NCBI GenBank assembly: GCA_035259205.1
Contig: DATFWO010000201.1
Span: forward strand, 1-32,622
Reading direction: 5' to 3'
Origin: SG8-41 sp035259205
GTDB taxonomy: Bacteria; Pseudomonadota; Gammaproteobacteria; Burkholderiales; SG8-41
DNA: 32,622 nt
Made by a program: the position numbers and the translations under genes
The notes under the pieces: model-generated
What the model was told of the DNA's origin: nothing
The model's database searches: none
What the model saw: the letters and a program-made list of their open reading frames with translations, nothing else
In this document: piece by piece, positions 7,611 to 18,300 of the stretch
Layout of the letters: each line of letters starts with the position of its first letter
Position numbering within the stretch: position 1 is the stretch's first letter

Positions 7611-8326
7611 CTGCTCCTCGACCTCGGACCCGGATCTTCGATTCCTGCTTCCCGCCGGTCGGCCAGCCATTCCCGTGCAAGCGGGACGGTGATCGGGCGT
7701 TTGGCTTGCAGCGAATAGCGGTCGAGCGCATCCAGGATCTCGAGCAGCGAGGGCATATCGCGTCGTACCCGCGCCAACAGGAATTCACAGACTTCCGGGG
7801 GTAGACGGAAGCCGCGCGCTGCCGCCCGGTCGGCGAGAGCGCGCGCCTTTTCCTCGTCGGTCAGCGCGTGCACCTGGAAAACGAGCCCCCAGCCGAGCCG
7901 TGTGACCAGGTCCTCGCGCAGCCGCAATTGCGCGGGCGGCGCCGCGCCGGATGCCACCAGCGCGCCTTGATGCTCGCGCAGGATGTTGCACAGATGGAAC
8001 GCTGCGATCTGTGCGTCCGGGTCGAGCTGGTCGACGTCGTCCAGCGCGACCCCATCGAGCCGGTCCAGCCCTTCCGGCAACGCGGCACCCGGAGCGCAGG
8101 CAACATAGGCCGCGCTCGATCCCGCGCCCCGCAGGGCGGCGACCATTCCCCTGAGCAGGTGGCTGCGCCCGCAGCCCGGCCCTCCCCAGATGTAGAAGGA
8201 CCGTTCCCGCAGGTCCCCCGCGGTCAGCCAGCGCAGGTGCTGGAGCAATTCTGCATTCCGTCCCGCGGCGAAATTTTCGAGCGTGGGCGGCGGCGCAATG
8301 GCGAAGTCGAGCGCGAGCTGCTTCAT
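7604..8326 (-). CDS. hda: DnaA regulatory inactivator Hda
   Basis: This 240-residue AAA+ protein, homologous to domain III of DnaA, acts with the DNA-loaded sliding clamp to trigger hydrolysis of DnaA-bound ATP and so limit replication initiation. The N-terminal MKQLALDF resembles the clamp-binding motif of Hda. The Walker A region reads WGGPGCGRSHLL, with arginine in place of the usual lysine. Walker B is around VALDDVDQL, and the C-terminal part has the LLEILDALDRYSL box of DnaA-like proteins. The start at 8326 is fixed by the clamp-binding motif; a frame extending to 8419 has no homology. It is the first gene of the minus-strand unit and is divergent from purM. Confidence 0.95.
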   Translation of the reverse strand: MKQLALDFAIAPPPTLENFAAGRNAELLQHLRWLTAGDLRERSFYIWGGPGCGRSHLLRGMVAALRGAGSSAAYVACAPGAALPEGLDRLDGVALDDVDQLDPDAQIAAFHLCNILREHQGALVASGAAPPAQLRLREDLVTRLGWGLVFQVHALTDEEKARALADRAAARGFRLPPEVCEFLLARVRRDMPSLLEILDALDRYSLQAKRPITVPLAREWLADRREAGIEDPGPRSRSRC

Positions 8327-8551
8327 TTCCACGGGGAACGGCCCGGCTCCAGTTACGGTAAAATTCGTTCTGCCAACAGAAGGTTCTTTCCATGCCCCGT
8401 GAGGGGACGCAGAGCACACAGAGATTCTTTGGTGCCGTTACCTCCCCGTCGGTCGCACTATCTTATCCCAGATTCCACGCTTGCTACGCGGCCTTCATTC
8501 CGCCTGCGTGACCTCCGTGCGCTCTGAAGACGAACTTGTGGCTCCGGAGGA
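8327..8551. promoter_or_regulatory. Divergent hda / purM intergenic region
   Basis: This 225-bp region must hold promoters for the minus-strand hda unit and the plus-strand purM unit. An AT-richer patch near 8355–8400 is the likeliest place for the hda promoter, but I cannot assign convincing -35 and -10 boxes on either strand. No PUR-box-like palindrome was recognised. Confidence 0.4.
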
Positions 8552-9598
8552 ATGGTGAAGCCCGAAAAACGCCGGTCGCTGAGCTATCGCGATGCCGGCG
8601 TCGACATCGACGCCGGTGACGAGCTGGTGGAGAATATCAAGCCGTACGCGAAGAAGACTTTGCGCGCGGGCGTGCTCGCCGGCATCGGCGGCTTCGGCGC
8701 CCTGTTCGAAATCTCGCGCAACTATCGCGAGCCGGTGCTCGTTTCGGGCACCGACGGCGTCGGCACCAAGCTCAAGCTCGCGTTCGAGCTGAAGCGCCAC
8801 GACTCGATCGGCATCGATCTGGTGGCGATGAGCGTCAACGACATCCTCACCCAGGGCGCCGAACCGCTGTTCTTTCTCGACTATTACGCGTGCGGCCGGC
8901 TCGACGTTGCGACCGCAACCGCGGTCATCAGGGGCATCGCCGAAGGATGCACTCGGGCGGGTTGCGCTCTGATCGGGGGCGAGACCGCGGAGATGCCCGG
9001 CATGTACCCGACGGGCAAGTACGATCTCGCCGGATTCGCCGTGGGCATCGTGGAGAAAAGCCGTATCATCGACGGCTCGGGTATCCGGGCGGGAGACATC
9101 GTGCTGGGACTCGCCTCGAGCGGCGCGCACTCCAACGGCTATTCCCTGATTCGCAAGATCATCGCCGTGAAAGGCGTAGATCTGTCCGCGAGATTGCACG
9201 GCCGCGCGTTAAGCGATGTCATACTCGAACCCACGCGCATTTACGTGAAACCGGTGCTGCAGCTGCTTGCGAGCGTCACGATCAAGGGGCTTGCGCACAT
9301 TACCGGCGGCGGGCTCCTCGACAATGTGCCGCGCGTGCTGCCGGAAGCGTTGGCGGCGCGCATCGAGCGCGCCGCATGGACGATGCCTCCCTTGTTCCGG
9401 TGGCTGCAGGAACGCGGCGACCTTGCCGACCGCGAGCTCTACCGTGTTTTCAACTGCGGCATCGGAATGGTGCTGGTCGTGGCTCCGGCAGATGCACAGG
9501 CCGCCGCGAAGGTCCTCAAGGCAGCGGGCGAGACGGTGTGGCGTATCGGCAGCATCGTCAAGCGCGGCAAAGACGATCCGCAGGTGATCATCGTCTGA
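8552..9598 (+). CDS. purM: Phosphoribosylformylglycinamidine cyclo-ligase (AIR synthetase)
   Basis: The enzyme performs step five of purine synthesis, the ATP-dependent ring closure of FGAM to AIR. The length of 348 residues is standard. Blocks are SYRDAGVDIDAG at the N-terminus, the glycine-rich GTDGVGTKLK, MSVNDILTQGAEPLFFLDY, LIGGETAEMPGMY, GLASSGAHSNGYSL and HITGGGLLDNVPRVLPE. A strong GGAGG at 8546–8550 ends only one base before the ATG at 8552, while the in-frame GTG at 8555 lies four bases away, so the true start could be the GTG. purN follows 31 bp downstream. Confidence 0.98.
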   Translation: MVKPEKRRSLSYRDAGVDIDAGDELVENIKPYAKKTLRAGVLAGIGGFGALFEISRNYREPVLVSGTDGVGTKLKLAFELKRHDSIGIDLVAMSVNDILTQGAEPLFFLDYYACGRLDVATATAVIRGIAEGCTRAGCALIGGETAEMPGMYPTGKYDLAGFAVGIVEKSRIIDGSGIRAGDIVLGLASSGAHSNGYSLIRKIIAVKGVDLSARLHGRALSDVILEPTRIYVKPVLQLLASVTIKGLAHITGGGLLDNVPRVLPEALAARIERAAWTMPPLFRWLQERGDLADRELYRVFNCGIGMVLVVAPADAQAAAKVLKAAGETVWRIGSIVKRGKDDPQVIIV

Positions 9599-9629
9599 CG
9601 ACGATGGAAGAACTCTCGCTAGGCGCACC

Positions 9630-10280
9630 ATGGCCGAAAAGACACTGGTGATCCTGATCTCCGGGCGCGGCAGCAACATGCAGGCAATCCTCGCGGCCGG
9701 GCTGCCGGCTCGTTGCGGAGCTGTGATCAGCAACGAGGCCGATGCACCGGGACTCGCCGCCGCAGCAAGTCACGGCGTCGCGACGGCAATCGTGGACCAC
9801 CGGGATTTTGCCGGACGCACCACCTTCGAGACCGCGCTCGCTGCGGAAATCGATCGTCACGTGCCGGACCTCGTTGTGCTCGCGGGGTTCATGCGCATAC
9901 TGACCGGCGCCTTTGTCGAGCGCTACCGGGACCGGCTCATCAACATCCACCCATCGCTGCTGCCGGCGTTTCCGGGCCTTGCCACACACCGACGCGCGCT
10001 GGAGGCCGGGGTGCGTATTCACGGCTGTACAGTGCATTTCGTGACTCCGGCGGTCGACAGCGGACCGATCATCGCGCAGGCGGCGGTACCGGTGCTGCCC
10101 GGCGATACCGAGGAGCAGCTCGCGGCGCGCGTGCTCCGCGAGGAGCATCGAATCTATCCCCAGGCCATACGCTGGATTTGCGAGGGCCGCGTCGCCCTCG
10201 AGCCGGGCGGTCGCGTCAGCCTGAAACAGATGCGGGATGCGGCGGGCTCCCTCGCCTCCCCGCCGCCCGATTCACGCTGA
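9630..10280 (+). CDS. purN: Phosphoribosylglycinamide formyltransferase
   Basis: The enzyme transfers a formyl group from 10-formyl-tetrahydrofolate to GAR in purine synthesis. The protein has 216 residues. The phosphate-binding loop SGRGSNMQAI lies near the N-terminus. The catalytic region INIHPSLLPAFPG supplies the conserved Asn and His, and the DSGPII block supplies the catalytic Asp. Family block GCTVHFVTPAVDSGP is intact. It forms an operon with purM. Confidence 0.97.
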   Translation: MAEKTLVILISGRGSNMQAILAAGLPARCGAVISNEADAPGLAAAASHGVATAIVDHRDFAGRTTFETALAAEIDRHVPDLVVLAGFMRILTGAFVERYRDRLINIHPSLLPAFPGLATHRRALEAGVRIHGCTVHFVTPAVDSGPIIAQAAVPVLPGDTEEQLAARVLREEHRIYPQAIRWICEGRVALEPGGRVSLKQMRDAAGSLASPPPDSR

Positions 10281-10362
10281 ACACGGCACCGATGGCCCGG
10301 GGGTATTGTCATACGCAGAGCACCGGGGATGGAATGGCTGGAAGTGATCGAGGGCACTTGAA

Positions 10363-11070
10363 ATGAACCCGACTCTTCGGACGACGGCGTTGCTGCTGGG
10401 ATCGGCGGTATGGGTGGCAGCAGCCTCCGCACAGCCTCCGCAAGCCATTTCGGCCAGCTACAACGTCTACATGAACGGAACGCACGTCGCCGTGATGAAC
10501 GAAGCTTTCGAAGCGCGCGACAGGACCTACCGCATTGTGAGCGAGAGCATTCCGATCGGGGTGCTCGCGTTGTTCCAGAAGGCCGCCACCGTCGAGAGCA
10601 ACGGCCAGTTAACCGCCGACGGGCTGCGTCCGGAACTCTTTGAGGGACGGCGGGTCGGGAGCGGCCAGATCAAGGCCGAGTTCGACTGGATGAGCGAGCG
10701 TCTCAGCTTGAGCCACGACGGCAAGACCGACACGGTAGCGCTGCCTTCCGGCACGCAGGACCGGCTGTCGATCATGTACCAGTTCATGTTCTACACTTAC
10801 GACCGGCGCGAGCATCTCGACCTTGCGATGACCGACGGTCGCCGCTACCTGCAGCACCGGTATCTGGTCACGCCAGACGTTGAGATCGATACCCCGCTCG
10901 GGCGGGTTCCCACGCTGCATCTCGTCAAGCAGACCGAACCGGACGGCAGCGGCACCGAAATCTGGCTGGCACGGCAGTATCACTTCCTGCCGGTCAAGAT
11001 GGTGATACGGGAAAGCAATGGAACCCGCTACGAACAGGTCGCGACCCGCATCGAAGCGAAGGGTCCCTGA
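10363..11070 (+). CDS. DUF3108 domain protein, exported
   Basis: This 235-residue protein has a Sec-type signal peptide: basic MNPTLRTT, a hydrophobic core up to about residue 21, and a likely cleavage site after ASA. The mature part is a single DUF3108 domain, a beta-rich periplasmic family of unknown function. Recognisable stretches are YNVYMNGTHVA, LPSGTQDRLSIMYQFMF, a TPLGRVPTLHL block and IWLARQYHFLPVKM. The last two recur in the next gene. GAGGG lies about eight bases before the ATG. The function is not known; an envelope role is inferred from export. Confidence 0.85.
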   Translation: MNPTLRTTALLLGSAVWVAAASAQPPQAISASYNVYMNGTHVAVMNEAFEARDRTYRIVSESIPIGVLALFQKAATVESNGQLTADGLRPELFEGRRVGSGQIKAEFDWMSERLSLSHDGKTDTVALPSGTQDRLSIMYQFMFYTYDRREHLDLAMTDGRRYLQHRYLVTPDVEIDTPLGRVPTLHLVKQTEPDGSGTEIWLARQYHFLPVKMVIRESNGTRYEQVATRIEAKGP

Positions 11071-11090
11071 CGCGATGAAGCGGAGATGAG

Positions 11091-12194
11091 GTGAGTCTCG
11101 TCCCGAAACTGAAGGCGGTCATGCACTCGGCAGCCGGTCGAACCCGCAGGTCCGATCGGGTGCTCGCGCTGGCCGCCCTTGCTTCGGCCGCGATTCACGC
11201 GCTGCTGATTTCGGGAGCGTGGCTGCCGCTGCCACGGCTGCCGGCCGCGCACGAGCCGCTCGAGGCGCGCCTCGCGGCGGCGCCTCCGGAGGTTAAGCCA
11301 GCACATCCGCCTACGCCGAGCCGGCGACTATCAGCCCCGCGGCGCGCCCACGCGCCCGTTCCCGCACCCGTCGCAGCGCTGCCCGCTCCGCCGAGCGTGG
11401 TCGCGCAAAGCTCCTCCGCACCGCCTGCTGAAGAGCAGCCGGAGGCCATACCGGAAGCGCCGGGGGTAACGGCACCCGCGAATCCGGAGCCCCCGCTGCA
11501 GCGCGAGCCGCCTCCGCCCCAACCTCAACCGGTGCGTAGCCTGCCGAAGAAGGGGCGCATCACGTTTGCCCTTACCTATGGAGGCGATCGGTTCAGCGTC
11601 GGCAAAGCCGTCCAGTCGTGGGAGGTCGGGCCGGAGAACTACATGCTGGCGAGCGACGCCGAAACAACCGGCATCGTCGATCTTTTTCGACCGCAGCGCC
11701 TGCGTTATCTGAGTCAGGGGAAGATCACCCGCCAAGGCCTCAGGCCCGCATCCTTTCTCGCGAGCCGCACCCGCCGTGGCCAGACGGAGGCAGCCGAGGC
11801 GCTGTTCAACTGGGATACCGGCAGCCTCACCTACGGACAGGCGCGGGAACGCACCCATGCGGCGCTGCCAGCGGGCACCCAGGACATCATGAGCTTCGTC
11901 TATCAGTTCGCCCTGTCCCCGCCCACCCCGGGGCGCTTCCGACTTCCGATTACCACCGGGTCGCGCTTCGAGACCTACGACATAGAGGTCCGTGACGAGG
12001 AGAGCATAGAGACTCCACTGGGGCTCGTTCGGGCGCTGCCGGTAAAACAGCAGGGGCGCCCGGGCGCCGAGACGATCGAGATCTGGCTCGGGGCCGAATA
12101 TCGCTACCTCCCCGTAAAAATTCGCTATTTCGACCGCGAGGGCAAGCCCGCGGGTGAGCAGGTCGCGAGCGAGATCCGTATTAGCGACGACTAA
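11091..12194 (+). CDS. DUF3108 domain protein with TonB-like N-terminal half
   Basis: This 367-residue protein has one membrane helix near residues 23–42 (LALAALASAAIHALLIS region) and a short cytoplasmic head. A proline- and alanine-rich periplasmic spacer spans about 45–150, with a TonB-like architecture. A C-terminal DUF3108 domain runs from about 155 to the end. The domain shares words with the preceding gene: LPAGTQDIMSFVYQF, an ETPLGLVRALPV block and IWLGAEYRYLPVKI. The start is GTG at 11091, preceded by GGAG; an ATG at 11121 would also keep the helix. It lies 20 bp after the first DUF3108 gene. I infer that the two work together in the envelope; the biochemical role is unknown. Confidence 0.85.
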   Translation: MSLVPKLKAVMHSAAGRTRRSDRVLALAALASAAIHALLISGAWLPLPRLPAAHEPLEARLAAAPPEVKPAHPPTPSRRLSAPRRAHAPVPAPVAALPAPPSVVAQSSSAPPAEEQPEAIPEAPGVTAPANPEPPLQREPPPPQPQPVRSLPKKGRITFALTYGGDRFSVGKAVQSWEVGPENYMLASDAETTGIVDLFRPQRLRYLSQGKITRQGLRPASFLASRTRRGQTEAAEALFNWDTGSLTYGQARERTHAALPAGTQDIMSFVYQFALSPPTPGRFRLPITTGSRFETYDIEVRDEESIETPLGLVRALPVKQQGRPGAETIEIWLGAEYRYLPVKIRYFDREGKPAGEQVASEIRISDD

Positions 12195-12360
12195 CTGTAT
12201 GAATAATATGGGATAAGGTTTTTCGCTGCGCTTGTGCCAGTTCCTGAGTGGCCGCGCGTTGCCAATCGAGGTTTTCCAAGGGGCGATGCGAGAGAGGTAC
12301 ACTGTACTCAGTCTAGCCGCGCGCGTGCCGTAAATACCGGCAGGCGAGGCCTGCGACCAC
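12195..12360. promoter_or_regulatory. Upstream region of the giant sensor gene, with a short palindrome
   Basis: This 166-bp gap contains a perfect GTACA-C-TGTAC inverted repeat at 12297–12307, 54 bp before the ATG of the giant gene. That placement suits an operator. No strong sigma-70 boxes are evident around it. The first 40 bp are AT-richer than the surroundings and could hold promoter elements. Confidence 0.3.
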
Positions 12361-15300
12361 ATGGACCATAAAACTCGAAGAGCGTCCGTGGACGTTTCGA
12401 GGACAGGGCGTCTCGAGCGGGAAAAGCGCGAACTCGAAGAACGGCTTCGCACGGCGGCTCGCGCGCGCAAAGTCATGGCGGAATGCAATCGCGCTCATGC
12501 AGACGCCTCCAATGAACGTCAGATGCTGCGGGAAATGTGCCGCATCGTCGTCGAATCCGGCGGCTATCAGGTCGCATGGATCGGGATGGTTGACCACGAT
12601 GCGGACCGGACCATCCGCCCCATCGCGGACGCGGGTGACGACAGCGGATATCTAGCCACTACCAGGATTTCCTGGGGTGCCGGCGCATCCGGACCGGGAC
12701 CTGCGGGGATCGCAGTACGCGAGCGCAAGCCACAGGCGGCCCGCCAGATTCAGGCCGACTCCTACTTCTCGAAGCGGTTCAGCGAGCTCGTCGCGCGCGG
12801 GTACCGCGCCGCTGCGGCGCTCCCGCTCATCGCCGGCGACGATGTGATCGGAGTGCTCGGCATACTTTCCAGCAAGCCCGATGCGTTCGATGCCGGGGAG
12901 CTCGCGCTGCTCGAGGAGCTCGCCCGCGATATCGCTTTCGGCCTGTCGAATCTGCGACTGCGCGAAGAGCAGCGCCGGGCCGAGCAAGTGCTGAGCTTGG
13001 AGCACAGGGTAACGCGCTGCCTTGCCGATGCGGAAAGTGTGGCTAAGACGCTTCGCAACGTCATTCAGGCCATCTGCGAAGTGCAAGGCTGGGAATGCGG
13101 TCGCTACTTCCAGCTCGACGAGGCGGCGGGCGTCCTCCGCCATGCCGAGGCATGGCATGTGCCGGAGGCCGTCTTCGAACAGCTGGTCGAGCGCTCTCGC
13201 AGCATGGTCTGCGAGCCGGGCATGGGGCTTGTGGGAAAGGTTTTCGAGTCGGGTAAGCCGCAGTGGTCCACCGACATCCATAACGATCCGCGCGCCCTCA
13301 AAAGGAACCATACGCTAGAAATGGGCGTGCGCGCGGCGTTCCACTTTCCGGTCATGACGGAGGGGAAAACGATAGGCGTGCTCGCCTTCTCGACCCGCAA
13401 GATCGGCAACCCGGACGAGCGGCTCCTGCAGGCGGTCGCCGCAATCGGCAATCAGGTCGCCCAGTACCTGCAGCGCAAGCAGGCGGAAGCGATATTGCGA
13501 GAGCGCGAGGCGCGGTTTCGCAGCCTGACCAGCTTGTCGTCGGACTGGTACTGGGAGCAGGACGCCGAGTACCGCTTCGTGGACATGACGACCGAAATCG
13601 ACAGGAAGACGGGACTGAGCGCCCTCACCCACATCGGCAAGCGGCGATGGGAGCTTCCCGCTCCCAATATGACCGAGCAGGACTGGGCGGCGCACCGCGC
13701 GGTAGTCGAGGCGCACCAGCCGTTTCACGACCTCGAGTTGTGCCGGCTCGCCGAAGACGGCAGCCCGCGCTGGGTCACGATTTCCGGTGAACCGATTCTT
13801 GACGCCGATGGCCAATTCAAGGGTTATCGCGGCATCGGCAGGGACATCACCGCACGCAAACGCGAGGAAAAGCTGCTGGCGCTGGAGCACACGGTAACGC
13901 GCAAGCTGGCCGAAGCGGACACCGCGTCGGCCGGCCTCACCGCCGTGATCCGCGCCGTCTGCGAGACGGAAGGCTGGGATTGTGGGCGGTACTTCCGCAT
14001 GGACGAAGCAGCCGGCCTGGTACGGTTCAGCGACGCCTGGAGCGTGCAGGACGCGGCTGCCGAGCACTTCATCGCGAACTCGCGCGATCTCGTCTATCGC
14101 CCGGGCCAGGGCCTGTCGGGCCGGGCGTTGGAGTCCGGAGCGCCGCTGTGGTCCAGGAACGTCGGCAACGATACTCGCGCGAGCGGATCGACGCGGACAG
14201 GCCCGGGCGGCACGCCGCGTGTACTGCATGGGGCATTCGTCTTCCCGCTGGTCTTCGAAGGAAAAACGTTTGGCGTATTGAGCTTCTCCAGCCGGGAAGT
14301 ACGCGAGCCGGACGAACGGCTCTTGCAGGCGGTGCGCGTGATCGGCAGCCAGGTCGGGCAGTTCTTGCAGCGCAAGCAGGCGGAAGACGTGGTGCGCGAT
14401 AGCGAGGAGCGCTTTCGCAGCCTGACCGGGCTGTCCTCGGATTTTTACTGGCAGACCGACACCGAGCATCGCCTGGTCGAGACGCGATACGACCGCAGTG
14501 ACCAGCCGGTCAACCCGCGGCCGACCCGCTCCGGCAAGCGGCGCTGGGAGCTGCCGTCGACATATCCCGACGCCGCCGGCTGGGCGGCGCACCGCGCGAC
14601 CCTCGACGCGCATTTGCCCTTCCGCGATTTCGAGCTCGCGCGCATCGACAACGATGGCGTCGAGCGCCACCTGTCGATCAGCGGCGAGCCGGTGTTCGAT
14701 GTCGCGGGCGTATTCAAGGGCTACCGCGGCGTCGGCAAGGAAATCACCGCGCGCAAGCGCGAAGAGCAGTTGCTGAACCTCGAACACGCGGCGATGCGCT
14801 GCGTTTCGGAAGCAGGCAGCGTATCGGACGCGCTTCAGTCCGTGATACGGACCATCTGCGAGTCGCAAGGCTGGGAGTGCGGCCGTTATTTCCATGTCGA
14901 TGACAAGGCAGACTTATTGCGCTTCGGCGAGGGCTGGGGGATTCCGGACGCGCAGATCGAGCGCTACATGGAGGCATCCCGCAACGCCACCTACGTCCGG
15001 GACGCCGGATCGCATTCCACTAAAGTGCGCGTGTGGCGGACTGGCGAGCCGCTCTGGACCTCGGAAATGACCAAGGGTCGGGGGCTGGCGAAATCGGTCT
15101 TCGGTATCCGCCGGGATTCGTTCGTCTTTGCCGTCACCTCACAAGGCAAAGTCATGGGGGTGCTTTCCTTCACCAGCCGCAAAGTGCGGGAACCGGACGC
15201 GCGCCTGCTGCGGGCCGTTCGAGTCATAGGTGCCCAGCTCGGCCAGTTCATGCAGCGCAAGCAGGCCGAAGAGGAAGTGCGGGAAAGCGAAGAGCGCTTC

Positions 15301-18300
15301 CGCAGCCTGACCGGGCTGTCCTCGGACTGGTACTGGGAGCAGGACGAGAATTTCCGCTTTACCGAGATGTCGCATGCTCCCTCGGGCACTGCTCAACGCG
15401 GCGGGCCTCAGAGCAACGTCGGCAAGACGCGCTGGGACCTGCCCGCGCTCAACATGACCGAGGCCGACTGGGCGGCGCACCGCGCGCTGCTCGAGGCACA
15501 TCAGCCGTTTTACGACCTGGAGCTTTGCCGGCTCGCTCCCGACGGCAGACTGAGATATACCAGCATGAGCGGCAAGCCGATCTTCGATGACCAGGGCCGG
15601 TTCAAGGGCTATCAGGGCATCGGCCGGGACATCACGGCGCGCAGGCGCGAGGAAAAGCTGCTGGCGCTGGAGCATGCGGTAACGCGCGCCCTAGCGGAAG
15701 CAGAGAGCGCCGTTGCGGGACTGAAAGCGGTGTTGCGCACCGTGTGCGAAACGGAGGGCTGGGAGTGCGGTCGCTACTTTGCCGCCGACCACGAAGCAGG
15801 GGTCTTGCGCTTTCGCGAAGCCTGGGGCGTGCGCGACGTGGAGATCGATGATTTTATCGCGGTGTCGCGCGAGATCACGTACGCACCCGGTGTCGGGCTG
15901 GCCGGTCGGGCCTGGCAATCAGGACAGCCGGTATGGGTGGCCGACGTCAATAAAGACGCCCGCGTCTCCGCCGGCGGTCGTGCGCGTGAATCCGGGATAC
16001 GCGGAGCCTTCGTGTTCCCGCTGGTCTCCGAAGGCCAGACCATCGGCGTGCTGATATTCAACAGCCGGGAAGTCCGCGAGCCGGAGGAGCGCCTCCTCCA
16101 GGCCATCCGCGTGATCGGCAGCCAGATCGGGCAGTTTCTGCACCGCAAGGATGCCGAGGCCGTGCTGCGCGACAGCGAAGTGCGCTTCCGCAACCTGACC
16201 CGCCTTTCGTCCGACGTCTACTGGGAGCAGGACGACCAGTACCGGTTCACCTCCTTCGGCGGCGTCGGATCCGAAAACGTCAGCGCGGCAAACCTGCGCT
16301 GGATCGGCAAGAAACGCTGGGAACAGAACTACATCAACATGTCCGACGCCGCCTGGACCGAGCACATCGCCGCGCTCGATGCGCGCAAGCCGTTCCGCGA
16401 CCTGGAATTGTGTCGCGAGAACGAAGCCGGCGAGGAGATCTGGGTCACGGTGAGCGGCGAGCCGGTATTCAACGCCGCAGGCGCGTTCACCGGCTACCGC
16501 GGCGTCGGCAAGGAAATCACCGCTCGCAAACGCGAGGAGAAGCTGCTCGCGCTGGAACATACGGTTACCCGCCGCCTGGCAGAATCCGAGAACGCGTCCG
16601 CGACGATGACCGAAGTGATCCGCGCCGTGTGCGAAGCGGAAGGCTGGGACTGCGGGCGCTATTTACGGGTGGACGAGCCGGCCGGCGTGCTGCGTTTCGG
16701 CGAATACTGGCACAGGCCGGACGAGGTGCTCGACCGGTTCATCGCCGGAAAGCGCGACACCGTTATCGGGCGAGGGATAGGTCTGGCAGGCAACGCCTGG
16801 CAATCGGGGCAGCCGACGTGGGTCGCCGATGTACGCGACGAAGGTCGATCGTTGCCGACAGCCCTGGGGCTCGATTCCGGCATGCGCGGCGCGTTCCACT
16901 TTCCGGTAATCTCGGAAGGCAAGACCATCGGCGTGCTCGCCTTCAACAGCCGCCGGATCCGCGAACTGGACGAGCGGCTGCTGCAGGCGGTGCGGGTGAT
17001 CGGCGGCCAGATCGGCCAGTTCCTCCAGCGCAAGAAAGCCGACGAGCAGGTCCGCAACCAGGCGCTGCAGCAGCGTCTGATCGCGGAATTCGGGCAGCAG
17101 GCGCTCGCGAGCGCCGAGCTGGCCGACGTTCTCGCGCGCGCCGCCGAACTGATAGCCGAAACGCTGCACGCCGACTTCTCCAACGTGCTCGAGCTCGCGC
17201 CCGACCGGCGCAACCTCATCTACCGCGCTGCGACCGGCTGGCCGTCGGACTGGGTGGGGCGGCGTATCGTCCCGGTGGCGCCCGGGACCCGCCTCGAGCG
17301 GATAGTGACGCACAAGGAACCGGTCGTCATCGAGAATTACGCGGCGCAGGCCGGTTATGCAACATCGCCGCTTCTGCAGCTCGGAGTCCATAGCGGTGTT
17401 CAGGTTCCCGTCTTTGGGCCCAAGGCAGTATTTGGCATCCTCAGCATTCATACCCGGCAGGTAAGGCAGTTCACGGACGATGAGGTGAGCTTCCTGCGCA
17501 GCGTCGCCAATATTCTCGCGATTGCCATCGACCGCAAAAAGGCCGAGGACAAGCTCGCGCACCTCGCGCAGTTCGACACCGTGACCGGCCTGCCTAACCG
17601 CCACGTGTTCCTCGATCGGCTGGGCCAGTCGCTCAACCAGGCGCAGCGCAACACCTGGCGGGGCGGGGTCCTGTTCGTGGATCTGGATCGCTTTAAGGCG
17701 GTAAACGATACTTACGGGCACGGCGTGGGCGACAAGCTGCTGAGCGCCGTGGCCGGGCGGCTCAAGAGCTGCGTGCGCAGCGGCGACACGGTCGCGCGTC
17801 TCAGCGGGGATGAATTCGCGGTCGTACTTTCGAACCTGGCGAAAGCGGACGACGCCGGCCTGGTCGCGCAAAAGGTCGTGGATGCGTTGTCGACACCGTT
17901 CGAGCTCGACGGCCACCAGACCTACGTCTCCGCAAGCGTCGGGATCGCCCTTTATCCGGCCGACGGCGACGAGCCAGACATGCTGCTCAAGAATGCGGAT
18001 ACGGCGATGTACCGCGCCAAGGAGCAGGGACGCAACTGCTACCGGTTCTACCTGCCGGAGATGAACGAGCGGCTGATGGAGCGCATGCGCGTGGAGTCCA
18101 GGCTGCGCGGGGCGCTGGGGCGTGGCGAATACCAGCTCCACTACCAGCCGAAGGTCCAGCTCAACACCGGGGTCATCAGCGGGTTCGAAGCGCTCTTGCG
18201 CTGGGAGCAGGACGGCGAGCTCGTGCCGCCGCCGGAATTCATCCCCATTCTCGAAGACACCGGGCTCATCGTCCCCGTCGGGGAGTGGGTGCTGCGCACG

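Noticed and set aside
8190..8200. Hda Walker A lysine replaced by arginine, suggesting an inactive protein
   Set aside because: As far as I recall, arginine at this position is common in betaproteobacterial Hda, and the rest of the protein is intact, so this is not evidence of loss of function.
12997..17040. CRISPR-like regular spacing of repeats
   Set aside because: The period is near 890 bp and the repeats are in-frame protein domains, not short direct repeats with spacers.
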